Shown piece by piece: positions 38,094 through 47,700 of a stretch of 64,000 nt of DNA. The DNA is from Gemmataceae bacterium. Lineage in GTDB: Bacteria > Planctomycetota > Planctomycetia > Gemmatales > Gemmataceae. The position numbers were made by a program, and so were the translations under genes. The stretch is taken from NCBI GenBank assembly GCA_022842245.1, contig JALHPZ010000014.1:107831-171830 (forward strand), read 5' to 3'. Every line of letters begins with the position of its first letter. Position 1 is the stretch's first letter. The notes under the pieces were generated by a model, which ran no database searches, had not been told where the DNA came from, and worked only from the letters and a program-made list of their open reading frames with translations.

Positions 38094-39383
38094 ATGACGT
38101 TCGACGAGGCTCTTGCATTCTGGTACGGCCGGATCAACTACGAAGTCAAATCGGCAACCCCCGGGGACCTCAAGCTCGAACGGATGCGGGCCTTTCTCGC
38201 CCGGCTCGACCAGCCCCAGGACCGGCTGCGCATCGTCCATGTCACCGGCACCAAAGGGAAAGGTTCGACGGTCGAGATGATCGCCGCCATCCTGCGCGCG
38301 GCCGGATACCGTGTCGGACTGTTCACCTCTCCTCACCTCGTGGAGGTCAACGAACGGATGCGCGTGGACGGAACACCCATCTCGCGACCGGAGTTGGCCT
38401 CGCTCATCACGGAGGTCGCACCGATTGTCCGGGACCTGGAATCGCGGGACCCGGTCGGACCCTCGTATTTCGAGATCGGCACCGCGTTGGGGTTCCTGCA
38501 TTTCGTCCGTCGTCGGGTCGACGTGGCCGTCGTCGAGGTCGGCCTGGGCGGACGCTTCGACAGCACGAACGTTTGCCATCCGCTCGTGGCGGTCCTGACC
38601 TCCGTGGGATTGGACCACACTGCCCAGTTGGGCCGGACCCTTGCGGAAATCGCGTATCAGAAGGCGGGAATCTTCAAGCGTCGCGTGCCGGCCGTGTGCG
38701 GCGTGCTACCGCCGGAGGCCGAGATCGTGGCCCGCACGGTCGCGCGGGAACTCGACTGTCCGTTAGCGATGGCCGGACGGGATTTCCAGTTTGAATACGA
38801 ACCCCCCAACCGCGTCGCGGTCACGACCCGAACCGCCCGGCGGACCGCATCGCTGGCCATGCCCGGGGAACACCAGGCGTCCAATGCCGCGGTCGCGGTC
38901 GCGACGGTCGAGCGATTGCGTGACGTGGGAATGGCGCTGCCGGATACCGCGATTCGGCGTGGACTGGAAACGGCGGCCTGCCCCGGACGGATCGAAATCG
39001 TGCGATCGTCTCCGACGGTAATCCTGGATACGGCCCATAACGGTCCGTCGGCCCGCGCATTGGTGCGGACATTGGGGGAAATATCGCCGAACATTCGCCG
39101 GAAAATCTGCGTGTTCGCGGTCTCCTCCGACAAGGACTACCGCGAGATACTCGAGATCCTCGAGGGGTTTTTCGATGAATTCCACCTGACACGCTACTCG
39201 AACAACAGTCGCGGAGTCCGACCGGAGCTACTGCTCCCGCTGGTCGGCAAACCGGCAAAAGCCCACGCAACCGCCCTGGAGGCCTGGGAAGCCGCGCGGG
39301 CCAGCGCGGAGCCGGCCGACCTGATCGCCATCACGGGATCCGTCTTTTTGGCCGGGGAACTCAGTACGGCCGTGCGGGTCTGA
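38094..39383 (+). CDS. folC: Folylpolyglutamate synthase / dihydrofolate synthase
   Basis: The enzyme adds glutamate to folates, and in many bacteria also makes dihydrofolate from dihydropteroate. The 429-residue protein has a Mur-ligase-like ATP site VTGTKGKGSTVEMI, FTSPHLVEVNERM and a late ILDTAHNGPSA motif. The start was set at MTFDEALAFWYGRINYE, matching family N-termini. Whether it has both activities cannot be read from sequence. No other folate gene is in the window. Confidence 0.92.
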   Translation: MTFDEALAFWYGRINYEVKSATPGDLKLERMRAFLARLDQPQDRLRIVHVTGTKGKGSTVEMIAAILRAAGYRVGLFTSPHLVEVNERMRVDGTPISRPELASLITEVAPIVRDLESRDPVGPSYFEIGTALGFLHFVRRRVDVAVVEVGLGGRFDSTNVCHPLVAVLTSVGLDHTAQLGRTLAEIAYQKAGIFKRRVPAVCGVLPPEAEIVARTVARELDCPLAMAGRDFQFEYEPPNRVAVTTRTARRTASLAMPGEHQASNAAVAVATVERLRDVGMALPDTAIRRGLETAACPGRIEIVRSSPTVILDTAHNGPSARALVRTLGEISPNIRRKICVFAVSSDKDYREILEILEGFFDEFHLTRYSNNSRGVRPELLLPLVGKPAKAHATALEAWEAARASAEPADLIAITGSVFLAGELSTAVRV

Positions 39384-39680
39384 TCGATTCACCCGATTTT
39401 GCGGCGATTGCCGGCCGCGCGGACTGGAAAAAATCTCGGCGTCCTGGCAATCGGTGGGGCGTCGGGACTCGTCTTGTGTGCGCTATCCGCGCAATGTTCC
39501 TGGTACAACGAATCGGCATCGGGGATATTTTCACCAGCTTGCCGAAGTTCCCTTGCAACCGTTCCTTGCGCCGGAATAATCCTATTCCGATAGATGCGCG
39601 AGGCGGCAAGGACGGCCGGAGAGCGCTGACATTCGATCGCACACGTGCGTCCCGCACCGCACGAACTCCTGAGGTGGCTT
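39384..39680 (+). other. Intergenic region before the surface protein
   Basis: This 297-bp stretch between folC and the surface protein shows no convincing gene. GAGGTGG before the ATG at 39681 is the ribosome-binding site of the next gene. I see no clear terminator or RNA gene. Confidence 0.5.
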
Positions 39681-42600
39681 ATGCCCGCTCGACGAGTCCC
39701 AACCTCCCGCCGGAACCGTCCGTCCGACACTCGCGCGACCAACTTGGTGGGCCTTCGCCGGAATCTCGAAACATTGGAAGACCGCAGCACCCCCGCGGTC
39801 TTCAACGCGACCGTCGATCCGGGCCCGCTGGGCGGGAACAACACCGCGGCGATCAACGAGATCCTTGGCTTTTTCACCCAGGCCGTCGCGAACGGCGAGC
39901 CGGACGTCATCAACCTGCTGCCCGGGGCGAACTATAAGTTCACCAACACGAACAATGTTCTCGATGGCAACAACGCACTCCCCGTCATCGGGCCGGACGG
40001 CACCGGCAAGAACGGCATCGTCGTGAACGGCCAGGGGGCCACCTTCACGCGGTTCAGTTCCGAGGACTTCCGCTTCTTCCGCGTCAACGGCAACAACAAC
40101 AACGTCTTCCTCGAGATCAACGACCTCACCCTTTCCGGCGGCAAGTCGACCGACGGTGGGGCGATCTACGTCACGGGCGGGGCGAATCTCCGCATCAACA
40201 ACTCGACCCTCAGCAGCAACGAGTCGACCGGCAACGGCGGCGCACTGGCCACCAGCGGTTCGACGGGCGGGGCGGTGTTCAACAATGTCTCGTTCCTAAC
40301 GAATACCGCCGGCGGCGGCGGCGGGGCTTTCAGCAACTCCTTCGACGGTTTCTTCCAGATCAACGACTCTCGCTTCATCGGCAACGTCTCCTCCGGCGGC
40401 ACTGGCGGTGTGCAGACTTTTGTCGGCGCGTTCGAGTTCAACGACACCGTATTTGATTCGAACGTCGGCAAATTCGTCGGCTCCGCCGGGGCTTACAGTG
40501 GCTCCGAAGCGGTCTTCAACCGCGTCACGGTCATCAACAATACCGCGACGTCCGGCGGCACGGGCGGCATCACATCCGGCCTCGCCAACATCCGCGTCCA
40601 AGACAGCTACATCGCCGGCAACAAGGGCCTCAACACCACCGGTTCCGGCGGCGGCGTGCAGGGAGCCAAAGTCGAGGTTTACAACTCGACCATCCACAAC
40701 AATCAGTCCGGCGGCGGCGGCGGCATCGCCGGCACCAATGTCATCATCCGGCACTCCACGATCACGAACAATACCAGCACCTTCGGTATCGCCGCCGGCG
40801 GCGGGATTCAAGCGTCCTCGATCGACATGTCCGGCTCGATCGTCGCCTTCAACCGGAACATCAACGGCGTCGACGACATCGCGAACATCGCCAGCACCGG
40901 GATGACGAACTCGACTTCCAAGGGCTTCAATTTCATCGAAGCGATCGGCCCCGGGGCCAAGTTCAACGCGGCCGGCGGCGACCAGTTCGGTGGTACGGCC
41001 AGCGACAAGCGGATCGACCCGCTGCTCTCCAATCCGGCCGCGAATGGCGGCCCGACCTTCTCCCGCGTTCCGCTCTCCGGCAGTCCGGTCATCAACGCCG
41101 GCTCCTCCGTGCTCGGCGCCTTCGACACCGACCAACGCGGCTTCGCCCGCCGGGTGGGCGGCCGAATCGACATCGGTGCCGTGGAAGTGCAATCCGGCAG
41201 TTCCGTCGGCATCGTCTCGGGCAGCAACCAAATCGCGCAGGTCAATCAGGCGTTCGCCAACACGCTGACAGTTCTCGTGACGGACCCAAACGGCGCCCCG
41301 CTCAAGAACTCCCTCGTCAGCTTCCAGGCCCCCACGACCCCCAGCCCGACCGCTTCCGCGAATTTCTTCGGCATCGGGCCGACCACCGGCGTCACGACCG
41401 ACTCCCAAGGTCTGGCGACCGTAACGATCACGGCGAACAACGTTGCCGGCGACTACGTCGTCATGGCCAAGACGATCGACAGCCCGGCGCCGGTCTTCTT
41501 CAACCTCCGCAACACCGACTTCGGCATCGCCATCCCGACCACCGGCACCATCCAGATCGTCAGCGGCAACAATCAGAAGGCGTCGGCGAATTCCACCTTC
41601 GGATCGAACCTCAAGGCGCAGGTGCTCGACACCAAGGGCGTCGCGATCGCGAACGTCCCCATCACCTTCATGGCTCCGGATGTCGGCGCGTCCGTGACGT
41701 TCTCGAACGGCGGCACGACCTTCACGACCTCTACGGACGCCGGCGGCTTCGTGTCGATCCCGGTCACGGCCAACACGCTGGTCGGATCGTACCTGGTTCC
41801 GGCGACGGGGCCGAACGTCGGCACGGTTTCCTTCAGCCTGACGAACATCCCCGCCGCGGCGTCCAAAGTGTCCGTCGTTAGCGGAACCGGCCAGGCCACG
41901 CTCACGAACACCGCGTTCAACAACCCTCTGACGGCGCTCGTCACCGATATCTTTGGTAATCCGGTCCTGTCCGGCGTAAGCGTGACGTTCACCGGCCCGG
42001 CGTTCGGCACCGGCGTCGATTTCGCCGGTAAGACTTCGACCGTCGTCCTTACCAACGCCAACGGCATTGCCTCCGCCAGCCCGACCGCCAATGGCGTCGG
42101 CGGCAGCTACTTCGTGGACGCGAGCGTCGCCGCCGGCACCGCGATCGGGTCGTTCGCACTCTCGAACATCTTCGTTCCCCCGCCGCCCCCGCCGCCGCCC
42201 CCGCCGCCGAACGGGATCCCGGTCATCTCCGATGTCGCGAACCAAACCGTGACCGCGGGCGGTTCGCTGACCGTGCCGTTCAGCGTCTTTGACGCCGAGA
42301 CGCTCGCCACCAACCTTACAGTCATGGCTGTGTCGTCCAACCCCGCCGTCACTCCGATGCTGACCTTTGGCGGCAGCGGCAACGACCGGACGATCACGAT
42401 CTCGACCGCCGGCACCACGGGTACCGCGACGATCACCCTCACGGTCACGGACGAACTGGGCGCGCAGGACACTGACACATTTGACATCACGCTCGTTCCG
42501 CCGCCCCCGCCTCCGCCGCCCCCGCCGCCGAACGCACCTCCGGTCATCACCGACATCGTCAACCAGACCGTGCAGGCGGGCAATTCGCTCTCGCTGCCGT

Positions 42601-43829
42601 TCGTCGTGGTGGACGCGGAAACCGCCGCTTCGGCCCTGACGATCACGGCCAAGGCGGCGAACCCCGGGCTTATCCCCACGCTGACGGTCAGCGGCGCGGA
42701 CAACAACCGCACCCTGAACGTCGTGTCGGCGACGGGCGTTTCCGGTACCACGACCGTCACGGTCACGGTCACCGATGGCGATGGGAACGCCACCAGCGAT
42801 ACGTTCGACGTGAACGTGTTCACCGTGCCCCCGCCGCCCCCGCCGCCCCCGCCGGCCGTGCCCCTCGTCGGCACCCAGCAGTTCGCCGTCGGCACCGGTA
42901 GCGGCGGCTCCCAGGCCGTGCGCTTCTTCAACCCGGACCGGACCGAACGCTTCATCGCCCCGGCGTTCCCCGGCCTCACCGGCGGCGTCCGCACCGCCAG
43001 CGGCGACTTCAACGGCGACGGCGTCGCCGACGTGGTCATCGGCACCGGTCCCGGCAGCATCACCCAGGTCCAGGTCCTCGACGGCAACACCGGCGCGGAA
43101 CTCTTCCGCATGCAACCCTTTGAGACCGCCTTCACCGGCGGCGTGTATGTCGCGACCGGCGACCTCACTGGCGATGGCACGATGGACCTCGTCATCACGC
43201 CCGACGAAGGCGGTGGACCCCGCGCCCGCATCTTCAGCGGCAAGGGATTCACCCAGATTGCCGACTTCTTCGTGATCGACGATCCGGCCTTCCGCGGCGG
43301 CGCCCGCGCCGCCATCGGCGATGTCAACGGGGACGGCCGCGCCGACCTCGTCGCTTCCGCCGGATTCGGTGGCGGACCCCGCATCGCCGGCTACGACGGC
43401 ACCACCATCGGCGTCAATCCGCAACGCCTCTTCCAGGACTTCTTCCTGTTCGAGGATACGCTCCGCAACGGTGCATTCATCGCCGTCGGCGATATCGACG
43501 GCGATGGCTTCGCGGACATCGTCGGCGGCGGCGGACCGGGCGGCGGACCCCGCGTCCTCGGCCTCAGCGGCAAGTCGCTGCTGACCAACGCCTACATCAC
43601 CCGCGCGAACTTCTTCGCCGGAGACCTCGCCGACCGCGGCGGCATCCGGGTCGCGATCAAGAATCTCGACGGCGACAACCGCGCCGACATCATCGTCGGC
43701 TCCGGCGACGGCTCGGGCAACCGCGTCACCGGGTTCCTGGGGGCCAACATCCTCCCGGACGGCACGCCACTCGCCGCCTTCAACCTCGACACCTTCCCCG
43801 GATTCGCCGGCGGCGTGTTCGTCGGTTGA
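39681..43829 (+). CDS. Giant surface protein with beta-helix, Ig-like and FG-GAP repeats
   Basis: The 1382-residue protein opens with a basic stretch and the LETLEDRSTPAV motif common to planctomycete surface proteins. Residues of about 45-500 form a right-handed beta-helix with many GG and N-rich turns, closing with GRIDIGAVEV. Three Big-1-like Ig domains follow (to about 830). Two cadherin-like Ig domains are separated by polyproline runs of 9-11 residues at about 833, 940 and 1050. The last 330 residues contain five calcium-type motifs such as DFNGDGVADVV and DVNGDGRADLV (FG-GAP/VCBS repeats). It is probably adhesive or structural. A terminator follows. Confidence 0.85.
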   Translation: MPARRVPTSRRNRPSDTRATNLVGLRRNLETLEDRSTPAVFNATVDPGPLGGNNTAAINEILGFFTQAVANGEPDVINLLPGANYKFTNTNNVLDGNNALPVIGPDGTGKNGIVVNGQGATFTRFSSEDFRFFRVNGNNNNVFLEINDLTLSGGKSTDGGAIYVTGGANLRINNSTLSSNESTGNGGALATSGSTGGAVFNNVSFLTNTAGGGGGAFSNSFDGFFQINDSRFIGNVSSGGTGGVQTFVGAFEFNDTVFDSNVGKFVGSAGAYSGSEAVFNRVTVINNTATSGGTGGITSGLANIRVQDSYIAGNKGLNTTGSGGGVQGAKVEVYNSTIHNNQSGGGGGIAGTNVIIRHSTITNNTSTFGIAAGGGIQASSIDMSGSIVAFNRNINGVDDIANIASTGMTNSTSKGFNFIEAIGPGAKFNAAGGDQFGGTASDKRIDPLLSNPAANGGPTFSRVPLSGSPVINAGSSVLGAFDTDQRGFARRVGGRIDIGAVEVQSGSSVGIVSGSNQIAQVNQAFANTLTVLVTDPNGAPLKNSLVSFQAPTTPSPTASANFFGIGPTTGVTTDSQGLATVTITANNVAGDYVVMAKTIDSPAPVFFNLRNTDFGIAIPTTGTIQIVSGNNQKASANSTFGSNLKAQVLDTKGVAIANVPITFMAPDVGASVTFSNGGTTFTTSTDAGGFVSIPVTANTLVGSYLVPATGPNVGTVSFSLTNIPAAASKVSVVSGTGQATLTNTAFNNPLTALVTDIFGNPVLSGVSVTFTGPAFGTGVDFAGKTSTVVLTNANGIASASPTANGVGGSYFVDASVAAGTAIGSFALSNIFVPPPPPPPPPPPNGIPVISDVANQTVTAGGSLTVPFSVFDAETLATNLTVMAVSSNPAVTPMLTFGGSGNDRTITISTAGTTGTATITLTVTDELGAQDTDTFDITLVPPPPPPPPPPPNAPPVITDIVNQTVQAGNSLSLPFVVVDAETAASALTITAKAANPGLIPTLTVSGADNNRTLNVVSATGVSGTTTVTVTVTDGDGNATSDTFDVNVFTVPPPPPPPPPAVPLVGTQQFAVGTGSGGSQAVRFFNPDRTERFIAPAFPGLTGGVRTASGDFNGDGVADVVIGTGPGSITQVQVLDGNTGAELFRMQPFETAFTGGVYVATGDLTGDGTMDLVITPDEGGGPRARIFSGKGFTQIADFFVIDDPAFRGGARAAIGDVNGDGRADLVASAGFGGGPRIAGYDGTTIGVNPQRLFQDFFLFEDTLRNGAFIAVGDIDGDGFADIVGGGGPGGGPRVLGLSGKSLLTNAYITRANFFAGDLADRGGIRVAIKNLDGDNRADIIVGSGDGSGNRVTGFLGANILPDGTPLAAFNLDTFPGFAGGVFVG

Positions 43830-43849
43830 TCGGCCACCCCCAAAACCCC

Positions 43850-43877
43850 GAAGCCCGCGGATTCCTCCGCGGGCTTC
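43850..43877. terminator. Bidirectional terminator
   Basis: A perfect 11-bp stem (GAAGCCCGCGG with CCGCGGGCTTC) with a 6-nt loop lies 20 bp after the surface-protein stop and 10 bp before the stop of the convergent DUF3472 gene. T-rich bases follow on the plus side. Confidence 0.75.
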
Positions 43878-43887
43878 GTTCGTTGAT

Positions 43888-44763
43888 TCACTTCGCTTCG
43901 GGCAGGTCCTGCGGCGGACCGCTTCCCTTTGGCCGCTCGATCGTCTCCCGCAACTTCGTCGTCGCGTTCTCGATCTCGCCGCCCGTCGTCAGGAAGAACT
44001 TCGCGTCCTTCAAGCCCGCGTCGATGTTCAGCACCGGGTTCGCGTCGGCGGTGAAGCGCGCCTTGGCCAATTCGACCCACTCGCCCTTCGTCGTCTTCAC
44101 CCAGCCGTTGCCGAACTGCGCCCGGCGCGTCTTCGTGGTCGACACTTTGTTCCGTCGGAAGTCCTCGACGAACGAATAGTAGCCTTCGAGCAACTTGCCG
44201 TTCGTGATCGTCGAGAACGTCACGAGGTGTTTCCACTCCTTTTTGTCGTTCAAGTAGAAGAAACCCGAGTACGCGGTGCGGTCCGTGCCGTCCGGTTTGG
44301 CGGTGACGAGAAAGCGATAGGTTTCGCCGACCTTCCAGTCGAAGTCGAAGAACAATTGGCCGCCGGTGCCCTCGCCGCCGAACCGGCCGACGCGCACGCC
44401 GTCGCCCTTGTGGAGCGTCTTCACTCGCTTGCTCTCGTCGACCTTCTTGGGATCGTCGCCGGCGGTCGGGTCCCAGACGGAGAAAATCGCGAGCTTCTTG
44501 CCATTGGCGAGTTCCTGGATGCCGAAGTAGCCGTGGCGGAACCCGGCGGCCATGAAGTAGGTGCCATCGGCGGATTTCTCGACGGTCATTTCGTTGTAGA
44601 ACGCGGTGCCGGCCGGGGCGGAATAGCCAAGATGCACGGACCGGCAGGCGATGCCCTTGAGCTTCTCGTCGGCATTCGCCGCACTGGCGAGCGCGACGAC
44701 GAAGAGGGTGGCGAACGGAACGCGCACGACATATCTCCAAGAGGATCGGATCATCGAATCCAT
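43888..44763 (-). CDS. Secreted DUF3472-family protein
   Basis: The 291-residue protein has a signal peptide (VPFATLFVVALASAANA). The core of DUF3472 follows: AFYNEMTVEKSADGTYFMAAG, then GYFGIQELANGKKLAIFSVWDP, and VRVGRFGGEGTGGQ. An ATG at 44754 is an alternative start. DUF3472 proteins are often found with carbohydrate-active domains, but the function is unknown. It is divergent from the M14-S9 fusion gene, with 14 bp between their starts, so the two promoters must overlap each other's coding or leader sequence. Confidence 0.8.
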   Translation of the reverse strand: MDSMIRSSWRYVVRVPFATLFVVALASAANADEKLKGIACRSVHLGYSAPAGTAFYNEMTVEKSADGTYFMAAGFRHGYFGIQELANGKKLAIFSVWDPTAGDDPKKVDESKRVKTLHKGDGVRVGRFGGEGTGGQLFFDFDWKVGETYRFLVTAKPDGTDRTAYSGFFYLNDKKEWKHLVTFSTITNGKLLEGYYSFVEDFRRNKVSTTKTRRAQFGNGWVKTTKGEWVELAKARFTADANPVLNIDAGLKDAKFFLTTGGEIENATTKLRETIERPKGSGPPQDLPEAK

Positions 44764-44777
44764 CTTAGTGGTGCCCC

Positions 44778-47700
44778 ATGCGAGCGATGTTGCTGGTGTT
44801 CCTGTCCTGCGGGTTAGCCGCGGCGCAGGCGCCGATTCCCCAGACGACCGCCGAACGGACCGATTACAAGGAAACGACCCGCCACGCGGACGTCGTCGCG
44901 TTCGGCGAGGACCTCGCCAAGCTCTCGCCGCACGTGAAGGCGCAGACCTACGGGAAGAGTACGGAAGGCCGGCCGCTACCGCTGTTGATCGTGACCTCCG
45001 GTGGAATCACGACGCCTCAAGCCGCGACTCAACTCGGCCGCATGGTCGTACTCGTCTACGCGAATATCCACGCCGGTGAAGTCGACGGCAAGGAAGCCGT
45101 GCTCGCCCTCGCCCGCGATCTGGCAATCAAGAACGATCCCCTTCTCAAACAGTTCGTCCTGCTCATCGCACCGAACGTCAACCCGGACGGCAACGAGAAG
45201 TTCGGCCCCGACAACCGCCCCGGCCAGAACGGCCCGACTCAGACCGGCGTGCGCGAGAACGCTGCCGGGATTGACTTGAATCGCGACTTCGTGAAACTCG
45301 AAAGCCCCGAAATCCGCGCGCTCGTGAAACTGATGAACGACTGGGACCCGAAGCTCATCGTGGACTGCCACACCACCAACGGCAGCAAGCACCGCTACAC
45401 GCTGACCTACGACGCGGCCCGCTACCCCGCCGCCGATCCGAAGCTCGTCGCGTTCGGTAACGACACCTTGCTCCCCGACATCACGAAGCGATTGAAGGCG
45501 GCGACCGGTTTCGATTCGCAGTTCTACGGGAACTTCAATCGCGAACGGACGCAATGGCAGAGCTACGCCGCGTCGCCACGCTACGGCACGCAGTACGTCG
45601 GCCTGCGGAACCGCGTCGCCCTGCTGTCCGAGTCGTATACCTACGCGTCCTTCGCCGACCGCGTGAAGGCGAGCTACCACTTCGTGAAGTCGGCATTGGC
45701 AAGCGTGGCGGCGACGCCAGACGACTTCGGCCGACTGACGCGCGGCCTCGCTACGCCGGCGAAGATCGCCCTGCGCAGCAAGACCGTCCCGCACGAAAAG
45801 CCGGCGACGATCCTCGGCTTCGACACCGATGGGAAGCCGAAGGACATCCCGCTCGCGATCGTGACGAAGATGGAGCCGGCGCTCGAAGTCGCGGTGCCGG
45901 AGGCGTACCTCGTGCCGGCGAAGTTCGCGGACGCGATCGACACGCTCCGCCGGCACGGCATCGCGGTCGAAGAGTTGCGCGAGGACGTGGAAATCGATCT
46001 GGACACTTACCGCGTCACGGATGTGACGAAGTCCGCCACCGAGTATCAGAAGCACAAGCTGACGAAGCTCGAAGTCGCATCCGCGAAGGAAACGCGACGC
46101 GTGCCCGCCGGCACCGTGCTCGTCCGCACGGCGCAGCCGCTAGGCCGGCTGGCGAGCTATCTCCTCGAACCGCAGGCCGAGGACGGCCTCGCGACCTGGA
46201 ACTTCTTTGACAAGGATTTAGCGAAGGATTCGGAATTCCCCGTCGCCCGCGTCGGCAAGCTCGGCGGCGTCGCCACCGGATCCCTTCGCCCGCTGCCCGA
46301 GAATCGCAAGAAGGACCAGCCGTTCACGCTGGAGTTCCTCACGTCGAACCGCGCCTTCGCCGTCGGCGAACTCGGCCCCGTCACCTGGCTGCCCGACGGC
46401 GAGCACTTCCTGCAAACGAAGGGCGGCAAGCTTTACAAGGTGTCCGCTCGCACCGGCCGTGGCGAACTCTTCGTCGACCCCGACAAGCTCGCGAAATCCC
46501 TGGAGGGGCTCGCGACCCTGCCGCGCCGTGATCGCGGTGGTTTCGCCCGCGGCGGCCAGTACCGCATGAACCCCGCCCGCACCGGCACGCTCGTCGATCT
46601 CCCGAAGGGCGAGCTTGGCTTCGCCTACTTCGACGGATCCCCCGCCGTGCAACTCACCACCAGCGAGGGCCGCAAGGAGTTCGTCTCTTTCTCGCCGGCC
46701 GGCACGCACATCGCGTTCGTCCGCAAGGGGAACCTTTTTGTCGTCGATCTGGCCACGAAAAAGGAAACCGCACTCACGAACGATACGAATCCGGAAATCC
46801 TCAACGGCCGCGCCGACTGGGTCTACGAGGAGGAGATTTTCAACCGCAACGGGAAGGCCTACTGGTGGAACGAGGCCGGTACCGCGATCGCGTTCCTGCG
46901 CTTCGACGATACGCCGGTGAAGAAGTACACGCTCGCCGATCCGTACCCGGCCAGCGGCCGCGCGGAAGTCTACGGCTATCCGAAGCCGGGCGACCCGAAC
47001 CCGCTGGTGAAACTCGGTGTGGTCACGTTGAGCGATGCGAAACCGGCGTTCGTCCACCTGGGCGATTACAAGCCCGACGACACGCTGTTCGCCCGCGTCG
47101 GTTGGATGCCCGATGGCAAGCGGCCCTATGCCTACGTCACGAATCGCCGTCAGACCTGGATCGACTTCGTCGTATGGGACTCGCCGAACGAGAAGCCGAA
47201 GGTGCTCTTCCGCGACCAGACGAAGGCGTGGATCGACGACGCCGGCGAGCCGAAGTTCCTCGCCGACGGATCGTTCCTCTTCCCGAGCGAGCGCAGCGGT
47301 TGGAAGCACCTGTACCATTACGACGCGAACGGGAAGCTTTTGAATGCCGTGACGACCGGCGAGTGGGAAGTAAAGGATGTGCTGCGCGTCGACGAGAACG
47401 AAGTCTACTTCACGGCCACCAAGGACGGGCACAACGGCTCGAACTTCTACTCCGCGAAGCTCGACGGTTCGGGCGTTACCCGCATCAGCGCCGGCAACGG
47501 CACGCACACGATCGGCCTCGCGCCGAAGGGCAATTTGTACACCGACCGCTTCAGTGACAACGACACGCCGGGCCGCACGGTCCTTCGCGAGTTGGGCAAG
47601 GCCGATCCGGTGCGGACGCTGGACAACAACCCGGCCTACGCCCGCGAGGAGTACCGGTTCGGCAAATACGAACGGATGCAGGTGCCGATGAAGGACGGCT

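Noticed and set aside
39389..39913. Minus-strand frame across the region between folC and the surface protein
   Set aside because: It runs into the coding sequence of the surface protein in antisense and has no motif or ribosome site.
40296..43424. Very long minus-strand open frame (over 1000 codons) opposite the surface protein
   Set aside because: Its composition is Arg, Gly, Ala, Val and Asp without domain motifs, as expected from the antisense of G+C-rich codons; the plus strand has clear FG-GAP and Ig-like repeats.
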